From Tetrapyrgos nigripes (lineage: Eukaryota > Basidiomycota > Agaricomycetes > Agaricales > Campanellaceae), in assembly GCA_013368315.1 (NCBI GenBank), contig JAACJM010000030.1:124001-188000 (forward strand): a stretch of 64,000 nucleotides of DNA. Direction: 5' to 3'. A model generated the notes under the pieces. The model did not search any database. It saw only the letters and a list, made by a program, of their open reading frames with translations, and had not been told where the DNA came from. Position 1 is the stretch's first letter. Every line of letters begins with the position of its first letter. Positions 21,710 through 32,186 of the stretch are shown piece by piece. The translations under genes and the position numbers were made by a program.

Positions 21710-21983
21710 TGTTGAATTGGCAAATTAGTAAGCAGCCATCAACATTAGATTAGGTAGTAATCTAGTTAGTTACGCTTACTGTACATCAGAAGTTCTTAGA
21801 TAAAGTAATCACATGTACTATCTAGAATAGTATAGAAGGGCTTGTAGATTGCCCTACAACAATAAGGATTTTCTTTACTACTGATTGCTCTTAACCTCTA
21901 ACAAACTGCTCTAACAAGCACTTTTACATCTCCAGGTAAGTATGCAGTTACCACTACGTATATAGAACATAGCCTGCTCAACA
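21710..21983 (+). repeat. Copia-1 3' LTR
   Basis: This is the 274-bp partner of 1465-1738. It is followed by the ATAAC target copy. The differences from the 5' LTR are nearly all transitions. Confidence 0.93.
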
Positions 21984-22298
21984 ATAACAAGTGGAAAAGA
22001 GAAAGGAGAGAGAGGTGAGTAAGTCAGCATGGGAAGGCACAGACTGAATACGAGACAGAATATGAATAGGGTGGGATGGGTAGGTGAAAGAACAGGCTGC
22101 TAAGAGAGAATGACTATAGAAGACAGGTTAGCAAAATAGATTCAAGATGGAAGAGTGGAAGTCAAGGATTTTATACCTTAGAAATTTTCGTGAAGAGGCA
22201 GATAATGCTAGTACCTTGAGGTACTATAAGTATCACGAAAAGTTCTAAGGAAAGGAAGTCAGAATGACATCAACGGCAGGCAGGCAAAGAGGACACAC
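21984..22298. other. Flank between Copia-1 and Gypsy-2, with one hairpin
   Basis: There is no gene. A purine-rich stretch is followed by an imperfect palindrome at 22176-22250. Its arms are CCTTAGAAATTTTCGTGA and TCACGAAAAGTTCTAAGG, and an inner GTACCTTGAGGTAC lies between them. Confidence 0.6.
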
Positions 22299-22811
22299 TG
22301 TCATGAATCGCCCCCCACCTATTCATTTCCTTTCTATTCTTTTCCCTTTACTACCTATTTCCCACTCTATTTACTTTTAACTCCATAAACACCAATCACT
22401 TCCCATCATCGTCTATAGTTACCATCTCTACAGATCTATGACTCACACCCTTATCTCCTCCGCTTTCTATCTCCATGGACATTCCCACTGTCAATCATTC
22501 TTTATGATCCAGTACCTTCATCTATCCATATTTAACTTATCGTTCTCTCGCCTTTGACATCTCCACATGATACTGTCTATTATTACCTACTTCTTCCTAT
22601 CTGTTCTCATATCACTTATATGCCTACTATCCTTGTAACCTATTCCTTAGTTCGTTCACTTCGTCTCCGCTCCGTACTATTACTACGCAGTGTAGAGCCT
22701 AGTCCGCTTACTACTCCATATCTCTCTCTCTCTCTCAATTGATTCTTTGTAACTGGCTCTCTCGTATTGTGTGACTTGGGTGGTTAATTGAGTGTATCGA
22801 CAACCTTGACA
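22299..22811 (+). repeat. Gypsy-2 5' LTR
   Basis: It pairs with 29714-30224 and with the solo LTR at 14640-15164. It contains a CT dinucleotide run near 22720-22736. Confidence 0.95.
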
Positions 22812-23398
22812 CTTGAACAAACTCCCATACACCCACCTCACTAAAATTGAGTCTTTCCCTTGACTACCTCGTCTATTGCTATTTCTCAAAACAATCCTCT
22901 TCCGTGTAACTGCAAGTGTCGTTTTTCCACAAATACGTTCGAGAGTACTCTGCGTATTTGTTACAACAACTGTCCCCCCTTTTCATAAACTCTTCTCACC
23001 CTGTCTACCCCATTCTCCCAAATTTGTTTTGAACCCGCCATAACCCCTTCTGATTACGAATGGGTTCCATTCCCCCTTCCTCTCGACATCTTACACACCG
23101 AATACTGGGTCTCCCACGGAAGAAACATATGAGCGAATCCCTGGAGTTTCGACCAACACTTTATTTGCACAAGACGTTGGGTGTGGAAACTTATCTCAGG
23201 TGACGTAGTCCTCTCGACATTTTCATACATAACAGTGAAAGAGGACTTCGATACAGGAGAAACTGTGGTTCAGATTAGGGGACCTCTATTCCTCAGAGAA
23301 CACGTCGACTACTCTCTATCATTACCTTTCCCTGACTACGGACTACCATCCTCCTTTATCCTAGGACCCAACTACCTAGCTTGAAGAAGAACTAGTAT
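22812..23398 (+). other. Gypsy-2 leader
   Basis: This is the 587-bp region between the 5' LTR and the Gag ATG. A small open frame at 23181-23384 is not assigned. No primer binding site was recognised with confidence after the LTR. Confidence 0.5.
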
Positions 23399-24919
23399 AT
23401 GACAAGTCGACGATCCGCATCTGCAGACCTGAACCTCCACTGTGCCAATCGACCACACATATTCCACCCCTTATCATTTCAAGACACTGCCTACTTCATC
23501 GAAGACGGTAACAATCCTTGGGTACCTTGTACCGTACAACCGTGCCTAAACAGATATAACACTCAGCGACTTACTGCCGAGGAAATCCCAAGTGGGCTAC
23601 ACATCGTAACCCAACTCCAAGAACTTACAATCCAAAAAGCACATTCAAAAACTAGTCCCGAAACTGAACCAGAACAAGGAACCTCTACATCTCCTAATCC
23701 ACCTTCCGAATCTAACCCAGCACCAGAAACACCTTCCAATAACCCGCCAGAACCAGACAATCCCACTTCCCCCCCTTCTTCTCCCACCATTCCGTCTGCC
23801 GAAGGACCATCCATAGCCCCTCGTCGACCTCCTACACCTCCTTCCCCAAATCCATCAGATCCAAACGACTCAATCATGGCTGATACACCTCCTATCGGGT
23901 CGAATGGTACTTCCGAATGAGGAAGAAAACCTGACGCCTTCAATGGCGAACACAGCAAGGCAAAACGATGGTTGGCCTTATTTAATAACTATCTGCGCAT
24001 GAATAAAAGCAAGTACCCTACTGAGGAAAGTCAGGTCTCGTTATTCCTATCATTCTTTACAGGAGAAAAAGGAGATTGGGCAACACAGCGATTAACGGAA
24101 CGAGATGAAGATGAGGAAGATGAAGAATTGGAGAAGACGCCAGAGAAACGTAGATGGATAACTCTGGAACAGATACGTGATAGGTTCAAAAGGGACTTCA
24201 AAGCTCTCGCCTCGGAAGACGTGGCCAGAACAAAAATCAAGTTCGCTAGGATGAAAGGAACGGATATCAGCAGCTACAACAGCATCTTCGATACATACGG
24301 AGAGGAGTCCGACTTCAGAGAAACAGCACTGTTGGAATTCTATCAGGATGGATTACCACCTAAACTCCGAGAAGCAGTCAGAAGAACGTATCCAAAGTGG
24401 GATGACTTCGAGGAATATAAGGAAAGGGCAGTAGAACTTCATTTAGAATGGTTGAAGGAACAGGAAAGACAAGGACGCTGGAAAACTCCTTCAATGTCGA
24501 AGAGTAATCCAGGTCTGTCTCAGGGAAGAACGGTAGCAAGCGTCAATGCACTTATGAATATGGGACCAGGTGCTAACTCGTCTTTCACTCCGTTACCCAA
24601 GCTGACACCTGACAAAAGAGACCGACTCCGAAAACTAGGAGCATGCTTCGCATGTAGACAAACTGGACATATGAGCAACAAGTGTCCAACATTTCCAAAA
24701 CCGTCATCTCAAAACGCTTCCTGAACTTTCTCTCCTCATGCTGTTTGAACAGCCGAAATCGCATCTTCACCACCAGTAACGGTAGCTCAGACATCTTCAT
24801 CTCGAGACATGATCAAGGATATTTCCGACATGGTTAACAGGGTTAAAGGATTAGAAGGGAAAGATAAGGAACAAGCAGCCGTCTATTTAAAGGACATTAT
24901 GTCCAAATTGGATTTTTGA
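23399..24919 (+). pseudogene. gag: Gypsy-2 Gag with three in-frame TGA codons
   Basis: One frame runs from the ATG at 23399 to a TGA at 24917-24919 and carries internal TGA at 23918, 24722 and 24746. The first third is low-complexity, Pro/Ser-rich. The capsid region follows (KPDAFNGEHSKAKRW near 23927, then an acidic segment and the typical LxFYQDGLPPKLREAV stretch). A zinc knuckle CFACRQTGHMSNKC (CX2CX4HX4C) lies near 24648. Each internal stop is one C-to-T step from Arg. The end of Gag overlaps Pol by 4 nt in the -1 frame next to a run of five T residues. Confidence 0.85.
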
Positions 24920-27900
24920 ATCACTCCTCTGCTACGTTGTCAGTAGGAGTTGGACAGTACACCGGACAGTTAAAAGGCAATCAATATAGTGTGTTATACC
25001 CCTCCAGTGAGAGAATCTTTCCTTCAGAATTAAGAATGTCAGCAATCACTCGTAACTGGCAGGTACCGTCAATCACGCTCAAAACTGAATTAATCAGCAA
25101 AGTTACTGGCAGAAAAATCGACGCAAACGCCCTAATAGACAGCGGTGCAGAAGGCATAATTATCAATAGCCGGTTTGCACAAGAAAATCAACTTACCCTC
25201 CTTCCTATCAAAAACCCGTTCCCAGTGCGAAACGTTGATGGTTCCGAGAACACTATGGGATGGGTACGACAATACACCACGCAGAATCTCCGTATCTACT
25301 CCCAAGACAACAAAGCATATCACGAGGAAAAAGCCGAATTCTACGTAACAGATATCGGGGATCACGATATAATCCTCGGTACCGACTGGTTGGAAGAACA
25401 TAACCCAGAAGTAGATTGGTCATTCTCACGAATAGATATGATCAGATGCCCGGAAACGTGTATCATGGCAAACCCCCCCGTTCTCCATTTAAAAACTAAA
25501 ACGAAACCTTCGAAACCAGCGGTCGCCAACCCACGAACCCACCATAAAGATTACCAAGTCAGATGGTTGGAACCAATTGGACGATTCAAACCAGTTGCTC
25601 AATCAAAAATTGCAGGGCGATGCCGTCGGATTCCTGTTCGATCCTTCCAGCAAAGTTCGGAGGTAACGGCGATCTTTACTGAAGACAGTTGTGGGAGAGA
25701 TACAATCCCAAAACAGTGGGAACAAGACGTGATGGAAGAACTGTCAGGAAACGAGGAAAGGGTAACGATGCTGAACGGGGAAACGTCAGAGACACCAGGC
25801 CTGAACATCCGCACAGGATTCACGAAGGCACAAGAGCTTGCAGAGGCAGCTCAGAATGTTGAGACCGACATACCCCTTAAAGATAAGATTCCTTCGCAAT
25901 ATCATCAATTTCTATGAGTCTTTGACAAACAAACCTCAGAACGATTACCGAGGCGTGGCGAATGGGATCATGCCATCGAACTAAAACCGGACTTTGAACC
26001 ACGTCCCTGCAAAACGTACCCTTTATCCCCAAATGAACAGAAGGAACTTGACGAATTCATCAAAGAGAACCTAGAGAAGGGATACATAAGGCCATCAAAA
26101 TCTCCTATGGCAAGTCCCTTCTTCTTTGTAAAAAAGAAAGACGGAAAACTATGTCCAGTACAGGACTATCGCGCCTTAAACAGAGGGACTATCAAAAACG
26201 AATACCCCTTACCGCTCATATCGGAACTCGTAGACAAACTGAAGGGGGCACAGATATTTTCCAAAATCGACCTCAGATGGGGATATAACAATATATGCAT
26301 AAAGGAAGGAGATGAATGGAAAGCAGCGTTTAAAACCAACTGCGGACTTTTCAAACCAACGGTGATGTTCTTCGGTCTTATGAATTCTCCAGCCACATTC
26401 CAAGTGATGATGAACACTCTTTTCAAGGACCTGATTGACTCCGGAAAAGTCGTGATTTATATGGACGACATTTTAATATTCACGGAATCACTAGAAGAAC
26501 ACCGAAACATGGTAAAACAAGTACTTGCACGACTCCAAGAGAACGACTTGTACACTTTCGAAACCAATTCGGTGGAGTTCCTAGGCCTCATCATTTCACA
26601 CAATACATTAGCGATGGACCCAGTCAAAGTCGAAGGCGTAACTAAATGGCTGACCCCACGTAACGTTAAGGATGTACAGTCATTCCTTGGCTTCGGAAAT
26701 TTCTATCGTCGTTTCATACGTGATTTCTCAAAAATCGCACGACCACTGTTCGATCTGACAAAGAAGGACCAGCTGTGGAAATGGTCAGATGAAACCGAAA
26801 GAGCCTTTCAGGCACTCAAAGATACGTTCACATCTTCTCTGGTCCTCCTCATGCCCGATCATTCTAAACCGTACCGAGTAGAAGTTGATGCGTCAGATTA
26901 CGCTACAGGAGGTATCTTGCAACAACAAGGATTGGACAATAAATGGCATCCCATAGCCTATCTATCGAAAGCTTTGTCCGAAACAGAACGGAACTACGAC
27001 ATTCACGATAAAGAACTGCTGGCAATCATACGTGGGCTGGAAGCCTGGCGACACTACCTCGAAGGCGGACCACATACTATCGAAATCCTAACCGATCACG
27101 ACAACCTCAGATACTTCACTACCGCTCAGAAACTCAGCCGGCGACAAGCAAGAATGGCCTTGTTTCTCACTAGATTCGACTTCACACTCACTCATAAACC
27201 CGGAAGCCTTAATCGAAGCGACCCACTCTCTCGAAGGCCAGACCATAAAGAGGGGGTCGAGAATGACAACAAAGATAGGATCTTGCTTGATCCCAAGTTC
27301 TTCAGGATCTGAGCAACGAGGCCAGGAACAGTAATTGCAATCGGAGATACAGAGTTGAGAAGGCGGATCAAAGACTGTCCAAAAAGGGATGCCGAAGTCG
27401 TGAGTGCATTACAAACGATTTTTAACAACAGACCGCGTGCGCTGGCAAAAAACCTACAGGAATGGAATTACGAAGATGGAATCATTCTGTTCTGAGGAAA
27501 AATCTACGTCCCAGACGACCAGCAACTTAGGCGAGATATTGTCAAGATACATCATGACAGCCTTACCGTGGGACATCCGGGACGATTCAAGACGTACGAA
27601 CTCGTTAGTAGAGAATTCTGGTGGCCTGGTATGTCAGTATTTGTTTGTGACTACGTCGAAGGATGCGCTACCTGTCAGTTGACCAAGGCAAATAATCACC
27701 TGGCGCATGTATCACTAATCCTGAACGAGATACCGGAACGACCCTTTGGCACAATTACAACCGACTTCATCACGGATCTACCGGAATGTGACAGTTTTAA
27801 CGCAATTCACGTCACAGTCGATCGATCAACAAAGACGGTTGTCATTTCCCCATGTAGGAAGGAGATCGATAGTGATGGGACAATTGACCTACTATTCAAC

Positions 27901-29022
27901 AACACTTGGCGACGGTATGGATTGTGGGACAAAATGGTGTCTGACCGTGGACCTCAATTCGCAAGCCAAGTCATGAAGGGAATATACGCTAAACTAGGTA
28001 TCACCTCGGCACTCAGTACAGCTTATCATCCCCAAACGGACGGCGAGACAGAAAGGTTCAATCAAGAACTCGAACAATACCTTCAAACCTTCTGTAACTA
28101 CCGCCAAGATGATTGGGTCAAATACCTACCTTACGCGGAGTTTTGCCACAACACGCGAACCCATTCAGCAACGGGAAAGTCACCCTTCGAATTACTCCAT
28201 GGATATTTACCCCGACTCTTCCCTACAATCAATCCAACTTCGCACGTACCAAAAGTCAAAGAACACCTGCAGAATCTGGACAAACTCCGGGAAGAATTAA
28301 AAGCAAGTTTGTCAACCGCAGCAGAAACGATGAAGAACCAGAACAAGGACCATATGAATGAAGGGATGAAGTTTAAGGTTGGAGACAGAGTATTACTGGA
28401 TGGAAAAAATCTGAAGACAACGAGGCCAAAAGCTAAGTTGGCAAATCGTCGTCACGGTCTGTTCGAAATCACTGACGTTATTGGTGAAGTGAATTATCGG
28501 CTCAAGTTACCGAATACCTGGCGGATCCATCCAGTCTTCCATGCTTCACTTCTATCGCCATACAAAGAAACCGAAGCTCACAGAGTAAACTACCCAGGGG
28601 AACCACCTGAACTACTTCCCGAAGACAATGAATACGATGTGGAAGCAATCTTAGATTCAAAACCAACGAGAAACCGTCGGGGAGTACAATACCTTATCAA
28701 ATGGCTAGACTATGCTGACTCAGAAAATTCATGGGAACTGGCATCAGGACTAACGAAAGTGAAGGATATGATCAAAACCTTCCACCGAGAACATCCAGAC
28801 GCTTATCGACCAGCAAACCTTATACAACCAGGGACAACAGTGCGCTCAATGGGAGTCACTATAGGAGATATATGGCAGAGTACACACGTACTTCGAACAA
28901 AGGCACAGCTCAACAAAGGAGTAATGTCTCAAATCGCTACTGTTCTATGTGCTCCTTCACACTCCACCGCACAACTAGACCCGGAATTCCGTCATCATTC
29001 ATCCATTGCATTTCCCCAGTAA
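24916..29022 (+). pseudogene. pol: Gypsy-2 Pol: PR, RT, RNase H, integrase, chromodomain
   Basis: One frame runs from the Gag overlap to TAA at 29020-29022, broken only by TGA at 25915, 27310 and 27493. Protease has ALIDSGAEGIII (about 25130). RT has the KSPMASPFFFVKKKDGKL segment (26098) and VIYMDDILIFT (26455). RNase H has EVDASDYATGGIL (26880). Integrase has the HH-CC finger (27545-27675), then TDFITDLP, SDRGPQFAS and a PQTDGETERFNQELE region. The chromodomain (about 28630-28790) has ILDSKPTRN, YLIKWLDY and SWEL. Chromodomains of this class target heterochromatin; that function is inferred from the family. Confidence 0.9.
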
Positions 29023-29225
29023 ATATCACTCCGCCTTGATGACACTAACAGATCGAACGGCGTCTACTGTCAAACCCGTCTCCAAACAGCGAACTGGTTG
29101 CTCATGTAATACGTACATCATATCCGGCAACAACTATAAAAGATACCACACCAGAGAGGAGAACGACAGAACAAAAGCCCACTACTACCAGTCAAACAAC
29201 AATCACTCGTACTCCCACTACCTAA

Positions 29226-29702
29226 ATGTCAACCACTTCCTCTACCATCTCCACCGCTGCACGCCCAACTAACAGAGGACGCTGCACATACGGACGACTC
29301 TCAGGATGTCAATGTCGACTCTCGAAACAACACCAAGGACCTCACAATGGATGTAGACGGTGCACATGGGGAGGAGAGGATGGACCAGGGCGATGTATAT
29401 TGGGAAGAGGACACAGAGCTACATGTGTAGTTCATCAAACATCCCTATGAGCAGAGCATAGAGGAAACCTTGGATGGGGAGACGGCAGCGTATGGGGTGC
29501 ACACATCATCCTACAAAACGACGACAACGACGGATGGGGTGCACCAGGCTGGGGTTCTGAAACCAACGTCACGGGATGGGGCGAACCCAGCGACTTCACC
29601 GACTATTGGCCAGAACAGTGGGAGCTGGACAAGCGACTACGCGAACAATGGGCGAAACACTGGACGGACTGGCTCATGAGCTCCAGTGAAAGCTCGTCTT
29701 AA
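29226..29702 (+). pseudogene. Gypsy-2 third ORF: Cys/His-rich plus WG-rich protein, one TGA
   Basis: The ATG at 29226 opens a frame that continues to TAA at 29700-29702 if the TGA at 29448 is ignored (158 codons). The N-terminal half is rich in Cys and His, with pairs such as CQC, CRRC and RGHRATC, and could bind zinc. The C-terminal half has five Trp-Gly pairs in about 40 residues (GWGDGSVWG, DGWGAPGWG, VTGWGEP), then a Trp-rich end. It lies between Pol and the polypurine tract, where Ty3/gypsy elements usually have no gene or an env-like gene. No membrane segment is seen, so it is not env-like. The function is unknown. Confidence 0.65.
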
Positions 29703-29713
29703 AGAGGGGGTAA
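29703..29713 (+). promoter_or_regulatory. Gypsy-2 polypurine tract
   Basis: The purine run AGAGGGGGTAA lies directly before the 3' LTR at 29714 and directly after the third ORF stop. Confidence 0.8.
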
Positions 29714-30224
29714 TGTCATGAATCGCCCCCCGCCTATTCATTTCCTTTCTATTCTTTTCCCTTTACTACCTATTTCCCACTCTATTTACTTTTAACTCCA
29801 TAAACACCAATCACTTCCCATCATCGTCTATAGTTACCATCTCTACAGATCTATGACTCACACCCTTATCTCCTCCGCTTTCTATCTCCATGGACATTCC
29901 CACTGTCAATCATTCTTTATGATCCAGTACCTTCATCTATCCATATTTAACTTATCGTTCTCTCGCCTTTGACATCTCCACACGATACCGTCTATTATTA
30001 CCTACTTCTTCCCATCTGTTCTCATATCACTTATATACCTACTATCCTTGTAACCTATTCCTTAGTTCGTTCACTTCGTCTCCGCTCCGTACTATTACTA
30101 CGCAGTGTAGAGCCTAGTCCGCTTACTACTCCATATCTCTCTCTCTCTCAATTGATTCTTTGTAACTGGCTCTCTCGTATTGTGTGACTTGGGTGGTTAA
30201 TTGAGTGTATCGACAACCTTGACA
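29714..30224 (+). repeat. Gypsy-2 3' LTR
   Basis: This is a near-identical partner of 22299-22811, followed by the CACAC target copy. Confidence 0.95.
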
Positions 30225-30502
30225 CACACCTTGGAAATTTTCTTCAGGTGAGAGGCAGACAGGCAGGCAGGTGAGACAGATCTTCTGGATCTGTCAGAGA
30301 CTTCTGGAGATACTTATGTTCTGTGAGCATCCACTGAAACCTCAGCACTCACAGACATACTCCTGTACATCTCTCAGCAGTCATCAATGATCGAATTAGT
30401 AACTCGATTGTTGATTGGGGGTCTGGCAGGCAGAGGTATCTTTGTGAGATCTCGTGCACTCTGAAATCAGAGGTCTCCAAAGCCACAAGCAGCTGTGTCA
30501 AT
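30225..30502. other. Non-coding flank
   Basis: There is no gene. Purine-rich GGCAGGCAGG words occur here and near 22275-22290, on either side of Gypsy-2, which fits a once continuous sequence. Confidence 0.5.
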
Positions 30503-30890
30503 GAAGCAAAGCAACTACAGTACTGCTGACAAATAGGATAAACAAATACAAAGGATGCAGGATAGAACGATGAAAAAGCACACCATAAGACGCTGACAAA
30601 GCAGAAGCTTTGGATACAAATAAATACAAAGGATGCAGCTTAGAGCGACAAAGAAAAGCAGCTACAGTACTGCTGACAAATAGGATAAACAAATACAAAG
30701 GATGCAGGATAGAACGATGAAAAAGCACACCATAAGACGCTGACAAAGCAGAAGCTTTGGATACAAATAAATACAAAGGATGCAGCTTAGAGCGACAAAG
30801 AAAAGCAGCTACAGTACTGCTGACAAATAGGATAAACAAATACAAAGGATGCAGGATAGAGTGACGAAAAAAGTGCACCATAAGACTCAT
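30503..30890. repeat. Satellite array, about 2.7 units of 147 bp
   Basis: The word CTACAGTACTGCTGAC recurs at 30515, 30662 and 30809, an exact 147-bp period. Units are nearly identical and each has the two related halves described for 977-1253. The reverse strand stays open across the repeats, giving a repetitive peptide that is not a credible gene. Confidence 0.93.
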
Positions 30891-30904
30891 CCTACATTTC
30901 ATTT

Positions 30905-31130
30905 CGGACTCGTAATAAGGTGCTGAAGGAAACGGGCCTGAAAGAGGCGCATATGTTGATATCAGAACCTGCACAACACCTAAGATTTCCTGAAGTCCTA
31001 ATAAGACAGTACCAGGTATACTGATATGAATAGTGCTGCTCCTGAAGAACCAGTATATCGATTCCAGTATCGCGATGACCACAGTAAGACTGGCGCTATA
31101 TTGTGAAACGATGGGTAAGCTATATATCAG
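30905..31130 (-). pseudogene. Fragment of the Wntless-like gene (exon 9 part), left of MULE
   Basis: It matches 40139-40347 of the intact gene at 39498-42250 almost base for base, including the exon 9 acceptor region, with a few substitutions. Together with 32187-32437 it forms one copied piece that is split by the Mutator-like element. No flanking exons are present, so it cannot make the protein. Confidence 0.92.
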
Positions 31131-32186
31131 ACAAAATGCTATCCACCCAACAATAAGTGCAGTCACGTGACCCTTCCCAGGGCCTTCAGACGCGTCGAAA
31201 CGTCTAAGTCCAACGCTGGCTGGTCTTTATTGGTACTCATAGGCACATAGATGTACTACTAAGGCAATATTTTATATATACGTACCGTAATATATAGGAT
31301 AGATGCTCCCAAGAGTGTTTAATCATAATGCTCTTCAAAACTGGATGACATATACTGACATGCTTGAGCAAAGGCGAGAGATGTTACTGATGGCTCTATC
31401 ACCGATGGAGATGATCAAGACTGGATTGGTGACCCATCGGTGCTCGCTAATGGGGATTGGCGCAATCTGCACAATGCCCAGAGTACTCTTCGCAAGCGGC
31501 ACCGAAGCTCTGCCTATACCAGTGCCAATTCCACCCGTGCATCTTCTCCCCTTGACTCAGCTTATTCTGATACGTTTACTCGCTCAAGTTCTCCTATTGA
31601 TTTTGGTGGTGACAATGATCATGAGGTGAGTACTTACTCTTCATGACTTTGAAATCAAATATTGACATTGCATAAAGCTTCAGGATCACATTGAATTCGC
31701 AAAACAACGCGCCCAGGAGCTTCGCCGTGCCGCTGAATTAATTGAAGGTCAAATTCCATACGAAAACTTCACATGGTTGAAAAATCTTCATGACCGGAAT
31801 ATTGGGCGTGATGTTCATCACTTTGTGGCGGATATTGCTGGATTCGAAGACTCTCGCGGTGTGTGCCCAACAACCTGGGCGCAATCTACCCGCAAGGTGG
31901 AAAAACGTCGTGAAAAGAATACTATGGGTTATCAAGTTCATTTGGATAAGGAATAACTTGGGAAAACTGGTTAAATTTTCGGTTTTTTTAAACTTAACTA
32001 TCTTCAACAAATCTTCAATATACATAAGTATCTGAAATAGCTACTTTTCTGGCCTTAGTAGTACATCTATGTGCCTACGAGTACCAATAAAGACCAGCCG
32101 GCGTTGGACTTAGACGTTTCGACGCGTCTGAAGGCCCTGGGAAGGGTCACGTGACTGCACTTATTGTTGGGTGGATAGCGTTTTGT
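31131..32186. mobile_element. Mutator-like element (MULE), non-autonomous, 135-bp TIRs
   Basis: The terminal inverted repeats 31131-31265 and 32052-32186 are 135 bp with only three mismatches, all transitions. They start ACAAAATGCTATCCACCC and ACAAAACGCTATCCACCC. The 9-bp target duplication ATATATCAG (31122-31130, 32187-32195) is exact, and the empty site is preserved in the parent gene near 40347. Long TIRs with a 9-bp duplication are the hallmark of Mutator-like transposons. No transposase is encoded. The interior holds a spliced gene fragment, so it resembles a gene-carrying Pack-MULE. Confidence 0.92.
31389..31956 (+). pseudogene. Gene fragment carried inside the MULE, two exons
   Basis: Exon 1 ends at 31625 in GACAATGATCATGAG, followed by a donor GTGAGT. 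The acceptor CTTCAG is at 31678-31683. Exon 2 (31684-31956) reads in the same frame to a TAA at 31954. The 58-bp intron keeps phase 0. Exon 1 is Ser-rich with an acidic start (DGDDQDWIGDPS). Exon 2 has RAQELRRAAELIEGQIP and HDRNIGRDVHHFV. No start codon is clear in this frame, so the 5' end appears to be missing. The family is not identified; it may be part of a transposon-associated protein or a captured host gene. Confidence 0.5.

Larger units (their letters stand above)
1465..21983 (+). mobile_element. Copia-1: Ty1/copia LTR retrotransposon, expanded by nested insertions
   Basis: Two 274-bp LTRs (1465-1738 and 21710-21983) start TGTTGAATTGG and end CTCAACA. They are flanked by the perfect 5-bp target duplication ATAAC (1460-1464, 21984-21988), so both ends belong to one insertion although 20.5 kb apart. 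The LTRs differ at about a dozen sites, almost all transitions. The order protease, integrase, reverse transcriptase, RNase H at 17699-21602 defines Ty1/copia. Gypsy-1 with Copia-2 inside it, the inverted-repeat element and a solo LTR account for most of the extra length. Confidence 0.93.
22299..30224 (+). mobile_element. Gypsy-2: complete chromodomain Ty3/gypsy element
   Basis: The LTRs are 22299-22811 (513 bp) and 29714-30224 (511 bp), starting TGTCATGAATCG and ending CCTTGACA. They are flanked by the perfect target duplication CACAC (22294-22298, 30225-30229). The LTRs differ by only about five transitions and a 2-bp change in a CT run, so this is the youngest insertion seen. It encodes Gag, Pol with a chromodomain, and an extra third ORF before the polypurine tract. 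Seven in-frame TGA codons are present and no frameshift was found. Confidence 0.95.

Noticed and set aside
29226..29702. Envelope-like gene in Gypsy-2
   Set aside because: There is no signal peptide or membrane segment; the frame is Cys/His- and Trp/Gly-rich.
30498..31166. 222-residue minus-strand protein with repeated LHPLYLF segments
   Set aside because: It is satellite read through on the reverse strand and fused to a gene fragment; the repetition reflects DNA repeats, not a protein family.
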